A stretch of DNA of 49,064 nt from an uncultured Pelagibacteraceae bacterium (GTDB lineage: Bacteria > Pseudomonadota > Alphaproteobacteria > Pelagibacterales > Pelagibacteraceae), in contig CACGGJ010000007.1 in assembly GCA_902572515.1 (NCBI GenBank), positions 1-49,064 of the forward strand, written 5' to 3'. This document shows, one piece after another, positions 34,317 to 42,429 of this stretch. The notes below the pieces were generated by a model. The model saw nothing but the letters and a program-made list of their open reading frames with translations. It made no database searches and was not told the DNA's origin. Numbering within the stretch: position 1 is the first letter of the stretch; each line of letters begins with the position of its first letter. The position numbers and the translations under genes are program-made.

Positions 34317-35468
34317 TTAGTCCCTGTAGATTATTTTTGACGCATCAAGATCTTTAACAGACTTACAACCCATTAAAATCATATTTCTTCTAATTTCTTT
34401 TTGCATATTTTCCAACAACCTCTCAACACCTTTTTGTCCACCAGCCCCTAAACTAAAAAGAAACGCTTTTCCAAAACTACATGCTGTTGCTCCAGCAGCT
34501 AAAGCTTTAAGAACATGAGTTCCTCTTCTAACACCACCATCAAGAATAATTTCTAATTTATCACCAACTGCATCTGAAATTGCTTTAACTTGATCAAATG
34601 GAGATCTTGATCCATCAAGTTGTCTTCCTCCATGATTTGAAATCATAATTGCTGTACAACCAATGTCTATTGCTCTTTTAGCATCTTCTACCGACATAAC
34701 TCCTTTAAGTGCCATTGGTTTGTTCCATTTTTTAATACAATATTCTGCATCTTTCCAATTCATTGCTGGATCATATTGTTCATTAATATAATCCATAACT
34801 GATTTTGCAATATTGGTACCTTTATCCGTTTTATTTTTAATATTTGCTAATTCAAATTTTTTATTTGTAAAATATTTAAAAACCCATCCTGGTCTCATTG
34901 CAAAACTCAATAAACTATCTAAAGTAAATTTAGGTGGTGTAGTAAATCCAGTTCTATGATCTCTTTCTCTATTTCCAGCAACTAGTGTATCAACTGTAAT
35001 ACACATTCCATCAAAATTAGCTCTACTGCATCTTTCAATCAAATCATCGGTAATTGATTTATCTTTATGAATATAAAGTTGAAAAAGTTTTGGCCCACTA
35101 GAAACATTTGCAACTTCTTCAATTGAAAAAGACGCCATTGTGGACATGCTATAAATTGTATCAAATTTTTCAGCTGCTCTAGCAGAAGCTTTATCACCCT
35201 CAGGATCATATAAACTTTGCATTGCCGTTGGAGATAAAAATAATGGCATGCTAATTTTTCTTCCAAAGACAGAAGTAGATAAATCTGGCTCTCCCACACT
35301 ATTCAAAATGTTTGGAACAAGATCACAATCATTAAATGCATCAGTATTTCTATTTAAAGTAACTTCGTCATCTGCACCTCCATCAATATAGTGGAATATT
35401 GGAGCTGGTAATTTTTTTTTAGCTAATTTTCTAAAATCATCAAAATTATAGCAATCATTGATATTCAT
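34317..35468 (-). CDS. lldD: FMN-dependent 2-hydroxyacid dehydrogenase (L-lactate dehydrogenase type)
   Basis: FMN enzyme that oxidises an L-2-hydroxyacid to the 2-oxoacid. Landmarks: FHYIDGGADDEVTLNRNTDA near the N-terminus, the FMN lysine Lys255 (MALKGV), catalytic His279 and Arg282 in ISNHGGRQLDGSRSP, and the phosphate-binding LDGGVRRGTHVLKALAAGA. The length (383) fits LldD; L-lactate, glycolate (GOX-type) and other hydroxyacids are all possible. The position beside GlcDEF would give the cell enzymes for both stereochemical classes of 2-hydroxyacid. The gap to the PagL-like gene is 11 bases. Confidence 0.88.
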   Translation of the reverse strand: MNINDCYNFDDFRKLAKKKLPAPIFHYIDGGADDEVTLNRNTDAFNDCDLVPNILNSVGEPDLSTSVFGRKISMPLFLSPTAMQSLYDPEGDKASARAAEKFDTIYSMSTMASFSIEEVANVSSGPKLFQLYIHKDKSITDDLIERCSRANFDGMCITVDTLVAGNRERDHRTGFTTPPKFTLDSLLSFAMRPGWVFKYFTNKKFELANIKNKTDKGTNIAKSVMDYINEQYDPAMNWKDAEYCIKKWNKPMALKGVMSVEDAKRAIDIGCTAIMISNHGGRQLDGSRSPFDQVKAISDAVGDKLEIILDGGVRRGTHVLKALAAGATACSFGKAFLFSLGAGGQKGVERLLENMQKEIRRNMILMGCKSVKDLDASKIIYRD

Positions 35469-35479
35469 GGTGTCGTTTC

Positions 35480-35980
35480 TTAAAAGTTTTTAAGATAATT
35501 AAACATATAACTATTTGCCCCAGGATTCTTGTCTCCTAAACTAGCATTAGACACATGATTATAAGATATTCCCAAACTAGAACTTTTTGAAAGCTCATAA
35601 GATAGTTGCACTTCAGATTTAAATTCAAGTACATGACCTAAATCTTTACCGTCACCTTTATGATAAAGTCCAGGTGCAAAACTTGGCGTAAAAGTTAAAG
35701 CTCCCATATCTACGTTCCATTCAAATCCAGTATAAACATACACTGCAGAATTTTCTGTTATAAATCCTCCAGTTATTGGGGAAATATTTCCAATAAAAGT
35801 GTTTCTTTCCAAAGTTTCATTTTGATGTTGAAAACCTACTAAGAGTGCTGACTGTTTGTCATCACTGAAATCAAAATTTCCTGTAAAAAAATTATATTGA
35901 TGAGAGCTATTTTCTGCAGCTAAAAGCTTAGTGCAAAAAAATAATGTAAAAAAAAATATATTTAATTTTTTTAAATTCAT
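35480..35980 (-). CDS. PagL-like outer-membrane lipid A deacylase
   Basis: Beta-barrel protein of the acyloxyacyl hydrolase/PagL family (lipid A 3-O-deacylase), 166 residues with a signal peptide (MNLKKLNIFFFTLFFCTKLL, cleavage after AA). The catalytic His-Ser pair is in the typical C-terminal motif SYNHVSNASLGDKNPGANSY. The third catalytic residue of PagL, a glutamate a few residues on, is replaced by Asn here (NPGAN). The C-terminal aromatic residue (YLKNF) suits an outer-membrane barrel. It may remodel lipid A or be inactive. It lies 16 bases after ccmH. Confidence 0.75.
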   Translation of the reverse strand: MNLKKLNIFFFTLFFCTKLLAAENSSHQYNFFTGNFDFSDDKQSALLVGFQHQNETLERNTFIGNISPITGGFITENSAVYVYTGFEWNVDMGALTFTPSFAPGLYHKGDGKDLGHVLEFKSEVQLSYELSKSSSLGISYNHVSNASLGDKNPGANSYMFNYLKNF

Positions 35981-35996
35981 AACTCTTATTAACAGA

Positions 35997-36362
35997 TTAA
36001 TTATGTTTTTTTTTAAGTTTTTTAAAGATTATTGCACCACCTAAAAGGAAGATCAATAGAGGCATAAACCAAAGAATATAGGTGTTTTTATTTAATTTAG
36101 GATCATACAATATCCATTCCCCATACTTATTTTTAAAATATTCATAAATTTCAGCATCGGTTAATCCTTCATCAATTTTTCTATCAACTAAAATTTTCAA
36201 GCTATTTGCAAACTCTGAGTCAGAATCATAAATTGACTGACCTTGACAAACTAAACAACGTAGGTTTTTAGTTATATTATTTCTTTTATCTAGTTCGTCA
36301 GCTTTAAGCGCATTAGATGTATAAAATATAATAACAATTAAAAAAAATCTTAAAATTTTCAT
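35997..36362 (-). CDS. ccmH: Cytochrome c maturation protein CcmH
   Basis: Thiol oxidoreductase of system I that helps reduce and present apocytochrome c to CcmF. The short 121-residue form has the redox motif at Cys36 and Cys39 (LRCLVCQGQSIYDSDSE), a signal/anchor at the N-terminus and a C-terminal membrane segment (TYILWFMPLLIFLLGGAIIF). The NKYGEWILYDP motif is typical. No CcmI-like tail is fused. It overlaps ccmG by 4 bases (ATGA). Confidence 0.95.
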   Translation of the reverse strand: MKILRFFLIVIIFYTSNALKADELDKRNNITKNLRCLVCQGQSIYDSDSEFANSLKILVDRKIDEGLTDAEIYEYFKNKYGEWILYDPKLNKNTYILWFMPLLIFLLGGAIIFKKLKKKHN

Positions 36363-36877
36363 TTTATCAATAAATTAATTTCATTAACTAATTCTTGGTT
36401 AAGAGGCCCAATATATTTTTTAATAATTTCATTATCATAAATTAAAAATGATTCAGGAACCCCATAAGCTCCCCACTCAATTGCAATTGTACCATCTAAA
36501 TCAATAAAGATTTCTTTGTAAGGGTTTCCTAGTTCTTTTAAGAAATTTTCTGCATTTTTTAAATTATCTTTATAATTCATCCCAATAATATTTATTTCAT
36601 TATCTAAATTTAAATTCATTAAAAAAGGATGCTCCTGTCGACATGGAACACACCAAGATGACCAAATATTTAATAAATAAAACTTATCTAACTCAAAGAT
36701 ACTTGATGATTTCACATTTTCTCCAGAAAAAAATTCTTTAGAATTAAACACCGGTATTTCTTTTTTTATATTAACATCTGGACTGTATATTTTTGAATCT
36801 TCTAGACCTTTATAAAAAATAAAAAATATTATCCCAAAAATAATGATGACTGAAAAAGGTAATATTTTATTTTTCAT
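36359..36877 (-). CDS. ccmG: Thiol:disulfide interchange protein CcmG/DsbE
   Basis: Membrane-anchored periplasmic thioredoxin-like protein that keeps the CXXCH of apocytochrome c reduced. An N-terminal membrane anchor (about residues 6-22) is followed by the thioredoxin fold with the active site Cys76-Cys79 (NIWSSWCVPCRQEHP), and the GVPESFLIYDNE cis-proline region. The length is 172. It overlaps both ccmF and ccmH by 4 bases, giving tight coupling. Confidence 0.95.
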   Translation of the reverse strand: MKNKILPFSVIIIFGIIFFIFYKGLEDSKIYSPDVNIKKEIPVFNSKEFFSGENVKSSSIFELDKFYLLNIWSSWCVPCRQEHPFLMNLNLDNEINIIGMNYKDNLKNAENFLKELGNPYKEIFIDLDGTIAIEWGAYGVPESFLIYDNEIIKKYIGPLNQELVNEINLLIK

Positions 36878-38748
36878 GATCTTTTTTGTAAAAAGCTAAC
36901 AATTCCTCCAAGAGATAATAAAATTACTGATAGCCAAATCCATAACATAAATGGTTTAACTTGATATCTTACGTTGAAAAAATCTTGATTTTGAACCAGA
37001 TTAATTACAATAAATTTGTCTGACATAAGAGTTGTTTTAATATCTGCTTCACTTGTGGCAATTACGGGTTGATTATAAATTCTCAACTCTGGCGAAAGTC
37101 TATCTTCTTCACCATTCTGATTACTTATGAAAAAATTTGCAATAATGGCATTATAATTTTGTTCTTTTTTCTGATCAACACTTTCAAATACTATCTTTGT
37201 TTTTGAATTTTCAAAAGTTTCACCAACCTTAAGATTTGTTATAATTTCAGTTGCAAATAAATTGTTAAACAAAATACTTAGGATTAATAAACTAAAACCA
37301 AAATGAGCGATATTTTGTGAAATATTTTTATATTTTTTTACAAAAAAATCTCTCAGCGTCATAAAGAATAAATAAAGAGCGCTCGATATCAAAATTGTAT
37401 TTATTAAAACATTTTGATTAAAATTTTTTAATACTAAAAATGCTAATAAAATTGAGATAATCAAAAAAGAAACTAAATATATTTTGTCTTCTAGTTGAGA
37501 TTTGATCCATTTTAATTTTGGACCAATCGCCATCATAAGTAAAAATGGAATTAAAAATGGAATTATCAATTTATGATAAAATGGTGGTCCGACAGATATT
37601 TTTTGAGAAGAAACTACATCTAAAAAAATTGGATAAACGGTGCCTATTAATACAACTGATAAGAAATACATCATAAACCAGTTATTAATTAATATTGCAG
37701 TTTCTTTGCTCAGCCAAAAAAAACTATAAGATTTTCTGTCATTATCTTTATGAAAAAAGAAAAAAATTAAAATAGATAAAAAAATCAAAATGAATAAAAA
37801 AACAAGAATAAATAAACCCCTTTCAGGATCATTAGCAAATGTATGGACTGAATTTAATATTCCTGATCTTACTAAAAATGTTCCACACATACTTAATGTA
37901 AATGTTGCAATAGAAAGAATTATTACCCATGAAGTTAAAATAGATTTTTTTTCTAATACTAAAATACAATGTAAAAGAATGGTTAATGCAAGCCACGGCA
38001 TTAAAGAAACATTCTCAACTGGATCCCAAAACCAAAAACCTCCCCAGCCCAATTCGTAATAAGCCCAAATCGATCCAAGCAGTATTCCTAAAGTTAAAAA
38101 TATCCACGAAATTAAGATCCATTTTTTTATATGTGATGCCCAACTATTAGAAATAATTTTTAAACTTGTTGCTGCCAAAACTGATGAAAAAATAATTGAA
38201 GAACCAACATAGCCTAAATATAAAATAGGTGGATGAATTGCTAAAGCTGGATCTTGTAAAATTGGATTTAATCCAAGACCTTCGGTAGGTATTGGAAAAA
38301 TATAATTAAATGGATTTGATGTTTTGATTAAAAATAAAAAGAAACCAATTATTATTATTTGTTGAAAAACTAGAGTTAAAATTTTGTATTTTACTGGTTG
38401 ATTTTTGGTTCTTACTAAAAATAAGAAAATAAATAACGTTAAAACAAGTAACCATAATAATAAACTGCCTTCATGATTACCCCAGGTTCCACTTATTTTG
38501 TAAAATAATGGTTTGGTAGTGTGAGAATTATTAAATACTGTTTCATTACTAAAATCCGAAATAACAAAAGAAAAAATCAAACACAAAAAACTAATGACAA
38601 CAAAAAATAATTGTAAAAATGTAAATGATAATATTTTGGTATCTAATATGTTTGAGTTATTAAAATTTTTATATGAAAAATAAAATAATGATAATCCAAT
38701 AATTAATCCTATTATTAATGAATAATATCCAATAAGACTATAGATCAA
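36874..38748 (-). CDS. ccmF: Heme lyase CcmF
   Basis: Large integral membrane protein that attaches heme to apocytochrome c. The 624-residue protein has about 15 membrane segments and the WWD domain (GWGGFWFWDPVENVSLMPWL) plus conserved histidines in KISGTWGNHEGSLL and DPALAIHPPILYLGYVG. The start is a TTG at 38748, one base after the ccmE stop; no ATG gives a better N-terminus. The family and role are firm. Confidence 0.96.
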   Translation of the reverse strand: MIYSLIGYYSLIIGLIIGLSLFYFSYKNFNNSNILDTKILSFTFLQLFFVVISFLCLIFSFVISDFSNETVFNNSHTTKPLFYKISGTWGNHEGSLLLWLLVLTLFIFLFLVRTKNQPVKYKILTLVFQQIIIIGFFLFLIKTSNPFNYIFPIPTEGLGLNPILQDPALAIHPPILYLGYVGSSIIFSSVLAATSLKIISNSWASHIKKWILISWIFLTLGILLGSIWAYYELGWGGFWFWDPVENVSLMPWLALTILLHCILVLEKKSILTSWVIILSIATFTLSMCGTFLVRSGILNSVHTFANDPERGLFILVFLFILIFLSILIFFFFHKDNDRKSYSFFWLSKETAILINNWFMMYFLSVVLIGTVYPIFLDVVSSQKISVGPPFYHKLIIPFLIPFLLMMAIGPKLKWIKSQLEDKIYLVSFLIISILLAFLVLKNFNQNVLINTILISSALYLFFMTLRDFFVKKYKNISQNIAHFGFSLLILSILFNNLFATEIITNLKVGETFENSKTKIVFESVDQKKEQNYNAIIANFFISNQNGEEDRLSPELRIYNQPVIATSEADIKTTLMSDKFIVINLVQNQDFFNVRYQVKPFMLWIWLSVILLSLGGIVSFLQKRS

Positions 38749-38749
38749 T

Positions 38750-39169
38750 TTATTTTTCTCCTAATGCTTCTTTTACTTCTGGTGGCATATACTTTTCATC
38801 GTGCTTAGCTAAAATTTTTGTTGCAGAGAAAAAGTTTCTATCTTTCAAAAAACCTTCTGCAACAACCCCTTTTCCTTCAGCAAATAAATTTGGTACTGCG
38901 CCCGAATAAGTAACATTTATTTCATTTTTAAAGTCTGTAATTATAAAGTTAACTTCATTTGAATTTATAGAAATAGAATTTTTTTTAACCATACCTCCAA
39001 CTCTTATTTTGCTTTTATCTATTTCAGTAAGTGATTTTATTTCAGAGGGCGATTGAAAATATATAACATTTTCTTCTAATGATTTTAAAATCAAAAATGT
39101 TGTTAAAATTAAAGTAATTAAGATTATTATTATAAACAGAAATCTTAATTTAACTTTTCGACCATACAT
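38750..39169 (-). CDS. ccmE: Heme chaperone CcmE
   Basis: Periplasmic heme chaperone that covalently carries heme from CcmC to CcmF. The heme ligands are His123 and Tyr127 in [13 protein letters not shown] (HxxxY form). A single N-terminal membrane anchor spans about residues 8-27 and the OB-fold follows with [10 protein letters not shown]. The 139-residue length fits. It lies between ccmD and ccmF. Confidence 0.95.
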   Translation of the reverse strand: MYGRKVKLRFLFIIIILITLILTTFLILKSLEENVIYFQSPSEIKSLTEIDKSKIRVGGMVKKNSISINSNEVNFIITDFKNEINVTYSGAVPNLFAEGKGVVAEGFLKDRNFFSATKILAKHDEKYMPPEVKEALGEK

Positions 39170-39179
39170 GGTTTGAAAG

Positions 39180-39407
39180 TTAATTATTTGTTACGTTTGC
39201 TAAAATTTCTTTATTTATTCTTTGTGATTTTGCAGAATTAGCTTGCTCAGTAGTAAGAGATCCAAATTTAGCAACAAATTTGTTTTGTTCTTTAACAAAT
39301 TGCATTTTAGTTACCAAATATAAACCTAAGAAACTTAATAAGGTAAAGCTAAAAGCAGATAACACATACACTGCATATCCATTCATAAAAAGTAATTCAT
39401 TTATCAT
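39180..39407 (-). CDS. ccmD: Heme exporter protein CcmD
   Basis: Small membrane protein that holds CcmE to CcmC in heme loading. The 75-residue product has one membrane segment and the characteristic start [20 protein letters not shown], which matches the GYAxYVxxAF signature of CcmD. The C-terminal polar tail is longer than in many homologues. It overlaps ccmC by 4 bases (ATGA) and precedes ccmE by 10. Confidence 0.88.
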   Translation of the reverse strand: MINELLFMNGYAVYVLSAFSFTLLSFLGLYLVTKMQFVKEQNKFVAKFGSLTTEQANSAKSQRINKEILANVTNN

Positions 39408-40111
39408 AATCTATCTAAGCCTTTATTTTTAATTTTTATCAGTTCTGTATTATATTTCATTAAGAAAATTAACAATGAAAAAAGAGCAAATGCCGCAGTC
39501 ATTATTAATAATGGGTAAAGCATTGATGAATGAATTGAGCTTTTTGACAAAATATTAATAGATGCAGGTTGATGGAGTGTATTCCACCAATCAACTGAGT
39601 ACTTTATAATTGGAACATTAATAATTCCTAAAATAGTTATAAAAGTTGAGATCTTGTAGACTTTTTCTTCCTTATCATAAATTCTCCATACAATTAAATA
39701 CATTGCATAGAATAAAGCTAAAATTAACATTGATGTAATTCTTGCATCCCAAGCCCACCATGTTCCCCAAGTTGGTTTTCCCCAAATTGATCCTGTAACT
39801 AAAGCAATAATATTAAAAATAAATCCTGAAGGAGCTAAACTCTTAGAGATTAAAAAAAAGTTTTTATTTCTAAACACGAAACCAGAAATAGATAACAAAG
39901 TTATAGAAGAAAATATTCCAAGTGAAATCCAAGCAGCAGGAACATGAACATACATAATCCTAACTGCATCACTTTGTTTGTAATCTTCAGGCGATATGAC
40001 TAATGCTTCAACTAAACCAACACTCAATACAACAATAAACAAAAATAAAACGTACTTAGGTGCTTTTGACGTGATTTTGAAAATCTTGTTAGGTTCAAAA
40101 AGTTTAAACAT
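39404..40111 (-). CDS. ccmC: Heme transporter CcmC
   Basis: Membrane protein that places heme on CcmE. Six membrane segments in 235 residues, with the WWD motif (GTWWAWDARITSMLILALFY) and heme-ligand histidines in MYVHVPAAWISLG and WWNTLHQPASI. It is the first of the ccmC-D-E-F-G-H run; ccmA and ccmB are not in this window, so the heme ABC exporter must be encoded elsewhere. Confidence 0.96.
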   Translation of the reverse strand: MFKLFEPNKIFKITSKAPKYVLFLFIVVLSVGLVEALVISPEDYKQSDAVRIMYVHVPAAWISLGIFSSITLLSISGFVFRNKNFFLISKSLAPSGFIFNIIALVTGSIWGKPTWGTWWAWDARITSMLILALFYAMYLIVWRIYDKEEKVYKISTFITILGIINVPIIKYSVDWWNTLHQPASINILSKSSIHSSMLYPLLIMTAAFALFSLLIFLMKYNTELIKIKNKGLDRL

Positions 40112-40157
40112 ATTTTAATTTAGAATTTTTTTTGGTGATTTCTATTATGAAATAGTT

Positions 40158-40223
40158 TTCTGATCAAGAATGCAGAGGGGAGATAATAAGATTGAAATTA
40201 ACGTTTAACACTCTTGACCAGAA
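40158..40223 (-). promoter_or_regulatory. Long inverted repeat between hspQ and ccmC
   Basis: TTCTGATCAAGA (40158-40169) and TCTTGACCAGAA (40212-40223) form a 12-bp stem. On the minus strand the single mismatch becomes a G-U pair, so the structure probably forms in RNA transcribed towards ccmC. The 42-base loop contains CTCCCCTC, complementary to a Shine-Dalgarno-like stretch. No T run follows, so it is not an ordinary terminator. Function unknown. Confidence 0.4.
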
Positions 40224-40290
40224 GATACTAAAAATATAGCTAATTTGTATGGCCTTGATTTGAGCTAAATGTGGTTGAATGATGGTTGCC

Positions 40291-40611
40291 TTAATTAGAA
40301 AGCTTGAAATAACTAGATCCTTTTTTTCCTGAAAAAATCTCTTCAATTAAAGGGTGTTTTATTGGTTCATCAGAGTCATCCATCAACAAGTTTTGCTCAG
40401 AAACATAAGCTTCATAAGTTATTTCATCGTTTTCTGCTAATAGGTGATAAAATGGTTGATCTTTTCTTGGTCTGACATTTTTTGGAATAGACTGATACCA
40501 TTCCTCAGAATTATTAAATTCAAAATCAACATCATAAATCACACCTCTAAATTCAAAGTGTTTATGCTTAACTATGTCTCCAATTGAAAATTTAGCTTTT
40601 TGAACTGGCAT
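40291..40611 (-). CDS. hspQ: Heat shock protein HspQ
   Basis: Small protein known in enterobacteria as a hemimethylated-DNA-binding/DnaA-affecting protein and Lon specificity factor. The 106-residue product has the full YccV-like domain: FSIGDIVKHKHFEFRGVIYD, SIPKNVRPRKDQPFYHLLAE and TYEAYVSEQNLLMDDSDEPI, then HPLIEEIF. It is transcribed towards the ccm operon after a 179-base gap and diverges from yciB, with only 86 bases between the two starts. Confidence 0.93.
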   Translation of the reverse strand: MPVQKAKFSIGDIVKHKHFEFRGVIYDVDFEFNNSEEWYQSIPKNVRPRKDQPFYHLLAENDEITYEAYVSEQNLLMDDSDEPIKHPLIEEIFSGKKGSSYFKLSN

Positions 40612-40697
40612 TGATCTTAGTATGGGTATTTAGAAATAAAAATCAATGCTAAAATATAAATGTTTTGTGATGTGGCAAATATGTTAATATCTTTTTG

Positions 40698-41249
40698 GTG
40701 AATAAATCTTTTTTAAAATTTGTTACTGATTTCGGTCCTTTAGCAATATTTTTTTTCTATTATTACAATAGTGGTAAAAATTTATCTGTAGCAATACCTC
40801 CACTAATAGTTGCAACTTTAGTTGCATTAGTAGTGGTTTGGTTTTTTGAAAAAAAAATTCCTCCAATGCCTTTGTTGAGTGGAATTTTAATTACTTTTTT
40901 TGGAGGATTAACTATCTACTTTAATGATCCTATATTTATTTATATAAAACCCACAATCATCAATATCATGTTTGCTCTCGCATTATTTTTTGGGAAATAT
41001 TTTACCAATGAACCTATTCTAAAAAAAATTATGGGTAAATCTATTCCTCTAACTGATATTGGGTGGGAAATTCTTAATAAACGATGGATGTATTTTTTCT
41101 TTGGTCTTGCTTTATTAAATGAAATTGTTTGGAGAACTCAAACAGAAGAATTCTGGGTTAATTTTAAAGTGTGGGGAATGCTTCCAATAACAATAATATT
41201 TACAGGATTTCAAATCCCTTTAATAAATAAACATAAGATTGATGCGTAG
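40698..41249 (+). CDS. yciB: Septation protein A / intracellular septation family (YciB)
   Basis: Integral membrane protein of the YciB/IspZ family, linked to cell envelope and septation. About five or six membrane segments; the family N-terminus is seen in NKSFLKFVTDFGPLAIFFFY and the C-terminal part has LNKRWMYFFFGLALLNEIVW. The start is taken as GTG at 40698 because this gives the typical MNK.. beginning; a TTG one codon upstream is the alternative. The 3' end overlaps the DUF2794 gene by 8 bases. Confidence 0.92.
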   Translation: MNKSFLKFVTDFGPLAIFFFYYYNSGKNLSVAIPPLIVATLVALVVVWFFEKKIPPMPLLSGILITFFGGLTIYFNDPIFIYIKPTIINIMFALALFFGKYFTNEPILKKIMGKSIPLTDIGWEILNKRWMYFFFGLALLNEIVWRTQTEEFWVNFKVWGMLPITIIFTGFQIPLINKHKIDA

Positions 41250-41586
41250 TAATTTAAAATTAGTAGTAAATAATCCTCATAATAAAATAGAGGAAAAACA
41301 TTTTTTTGAAAAAGATGAGCTAAAAATTATATTAGACTTATATGCTAAGATGGTTTCTGAAGGTTCTTGGAAAGATTACGGTTTAAGTATTTCAAGTAAA
41401 CAAGTAGGTTTTAGTGTTTTTAGAAATGCTACTGAAAATGCTCTTTATAAAATTTGCAAAAATTTTAAGCCTAAAAATAAAAATCTTAAATATTTGATTA
41501 CTGATACAAATGGTAAAATATTAAAAAATTCTCACGATCTTAGAATTTTATTAAAAAATACCAACTGGAAAAAACTGCAAAAATAA
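41242..41586 (+). CDS. DUF2794 family protein
   Basis: Small cytoplasmic protein of a family found mainly in alphaproteobacteria; no biochemical function is known to me. The pattern F..DELKIILDLYAKMVSEGSWKDYG, then GFSVFRNATENALYKI and a final NSHDLRILLK stretch are the family hallmarks. An ATG at 41242 is preferred over a TTG at 41239. It overlaps yciB and ends 2 bases from the convergent Bax-inhibitor gene, so it is cotranscribed with yciB. Confidence 0.8.
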   Translation: MRSNLKLVVNNPHNKIEEKHFFEKDELKIILDLYAKMVSEGSWKDYGLSISSKQVGFSVFRNATENALYKICKNFKPKNKNLKYLITDTNGKILKNSHDLRILLKNTNWKKLQK

Positions 41587-41588
41587 AT

Positions 41589-42350
41589 TTATCTTCTTTG
41601 CCCAAATAATCTTAATAACATTATAAATAAATTTATAAAATCTAGATATAAAGTTAAAGCGCCCATTACAGCTTTCTTACCCATTAACTCACCTGAGTCT
41701 GACGCAACATACATATTTTTAATTTTCTGAGTGTCATAAGCTGTTAAACCAACAAATATTAAAACACCTAAAATTGAAATCACAAAATACATCATAGAAG
41801 ATTTCATAAAAATATTAACAATTGAAGCTATAATTATTCCAATTAGACCCATCATTAAAAAAGACCCTAACTTTGTAAGATCTCTTTTAGTTGTGTATCC
41901 GTAGATACTCATCGCTCCAAATGTTGCAGATGTAATGAAGAAAACTCTTGTTACACTCATTCCAGTATAAACTAATAATATTGAAGATAATGATAGACCC
42001 ATCAGAGCTGCAAAAACCCAAAACGTAGTTTGTGCCTTTGATGCACTCATTTTATTAATTCCAAAACTCATATAAAAAACGATACCTAGAGGTGCTAACA
42101 TTACAAGCCATTTAAGACCTGATAAATAAATTGCATTCCCCATCTGCGTTAGACCAACGATTGAACCTGCATCATTAGTAACAACAGACATTTTAAATGT
42201 TAATAGTGCTACTATTCCAGTTAGCAATATACCTGTTGCCATGTAGTTATAAACTTTTAGCATGTAGGCTCTTAAGCCTTCATCCATTACAGCAGCTGTT
42301 TGTTGTGCTGCTTTTGCTCTATTTAGTATTCCATTTTTATCAAATTCCAT
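41589..42350 (-). CDS. Bax inhibitor-1 family membrane protein
   Basis: Seven-segment membrane protein of the BI-1/YccA group, 253 residues; bacterial members act as modulators of the FtsH protease or as pH-sensitive calcium leak channels. Landmarks: GLRAYMLKVYNYMATGILLT near the N-terminus, VFFITSATFGAMSIYGYTTK and the end AYDTQKIKNMYVASDSGELM followed by ALTLYLDFINLF. The terminal LRLFGQRR is typical of alphaproteobacterial members. It diverges from the Tas-like gene. Confidence 0.93.
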   Translation of the reverse strand: MEFDKNGILNRAKAAQQTAAVMDEGLRAYMLKVYNYMATGILLTGIVALLTFKMSVVTNDAGSIVGLTQMGNAIYLSGLKWLVMLAPLGIVFYMSFGINKMSASKAQTTFWVFAALMGLSLSSILLVYTGMSVTRVFFITSATFGAMSIYGYTTKRDLTKLGSFLMMGLIGIIIASIVNIFMKSSMMYFVISILGVLIFVGLTAYDTQKIKNMYVASDSGELMGKKAVMGALTLYLDFINLFIMLLRLFGQRR

Positions 42351-42429
42351 AATAGGTAATATATATATTCTTTTACTAATTATTCAAGATACCTTAAAAG
42401 ATTAACAAAATTTTAACTTAATATTTCTA

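Noticed and set aside
40164-40346. 60-codon frame between hspQ and ccmC
   Set aside because: It overlaps the inverted repeat and part of hspQ, has no ribosome binding site and no protein-like character.
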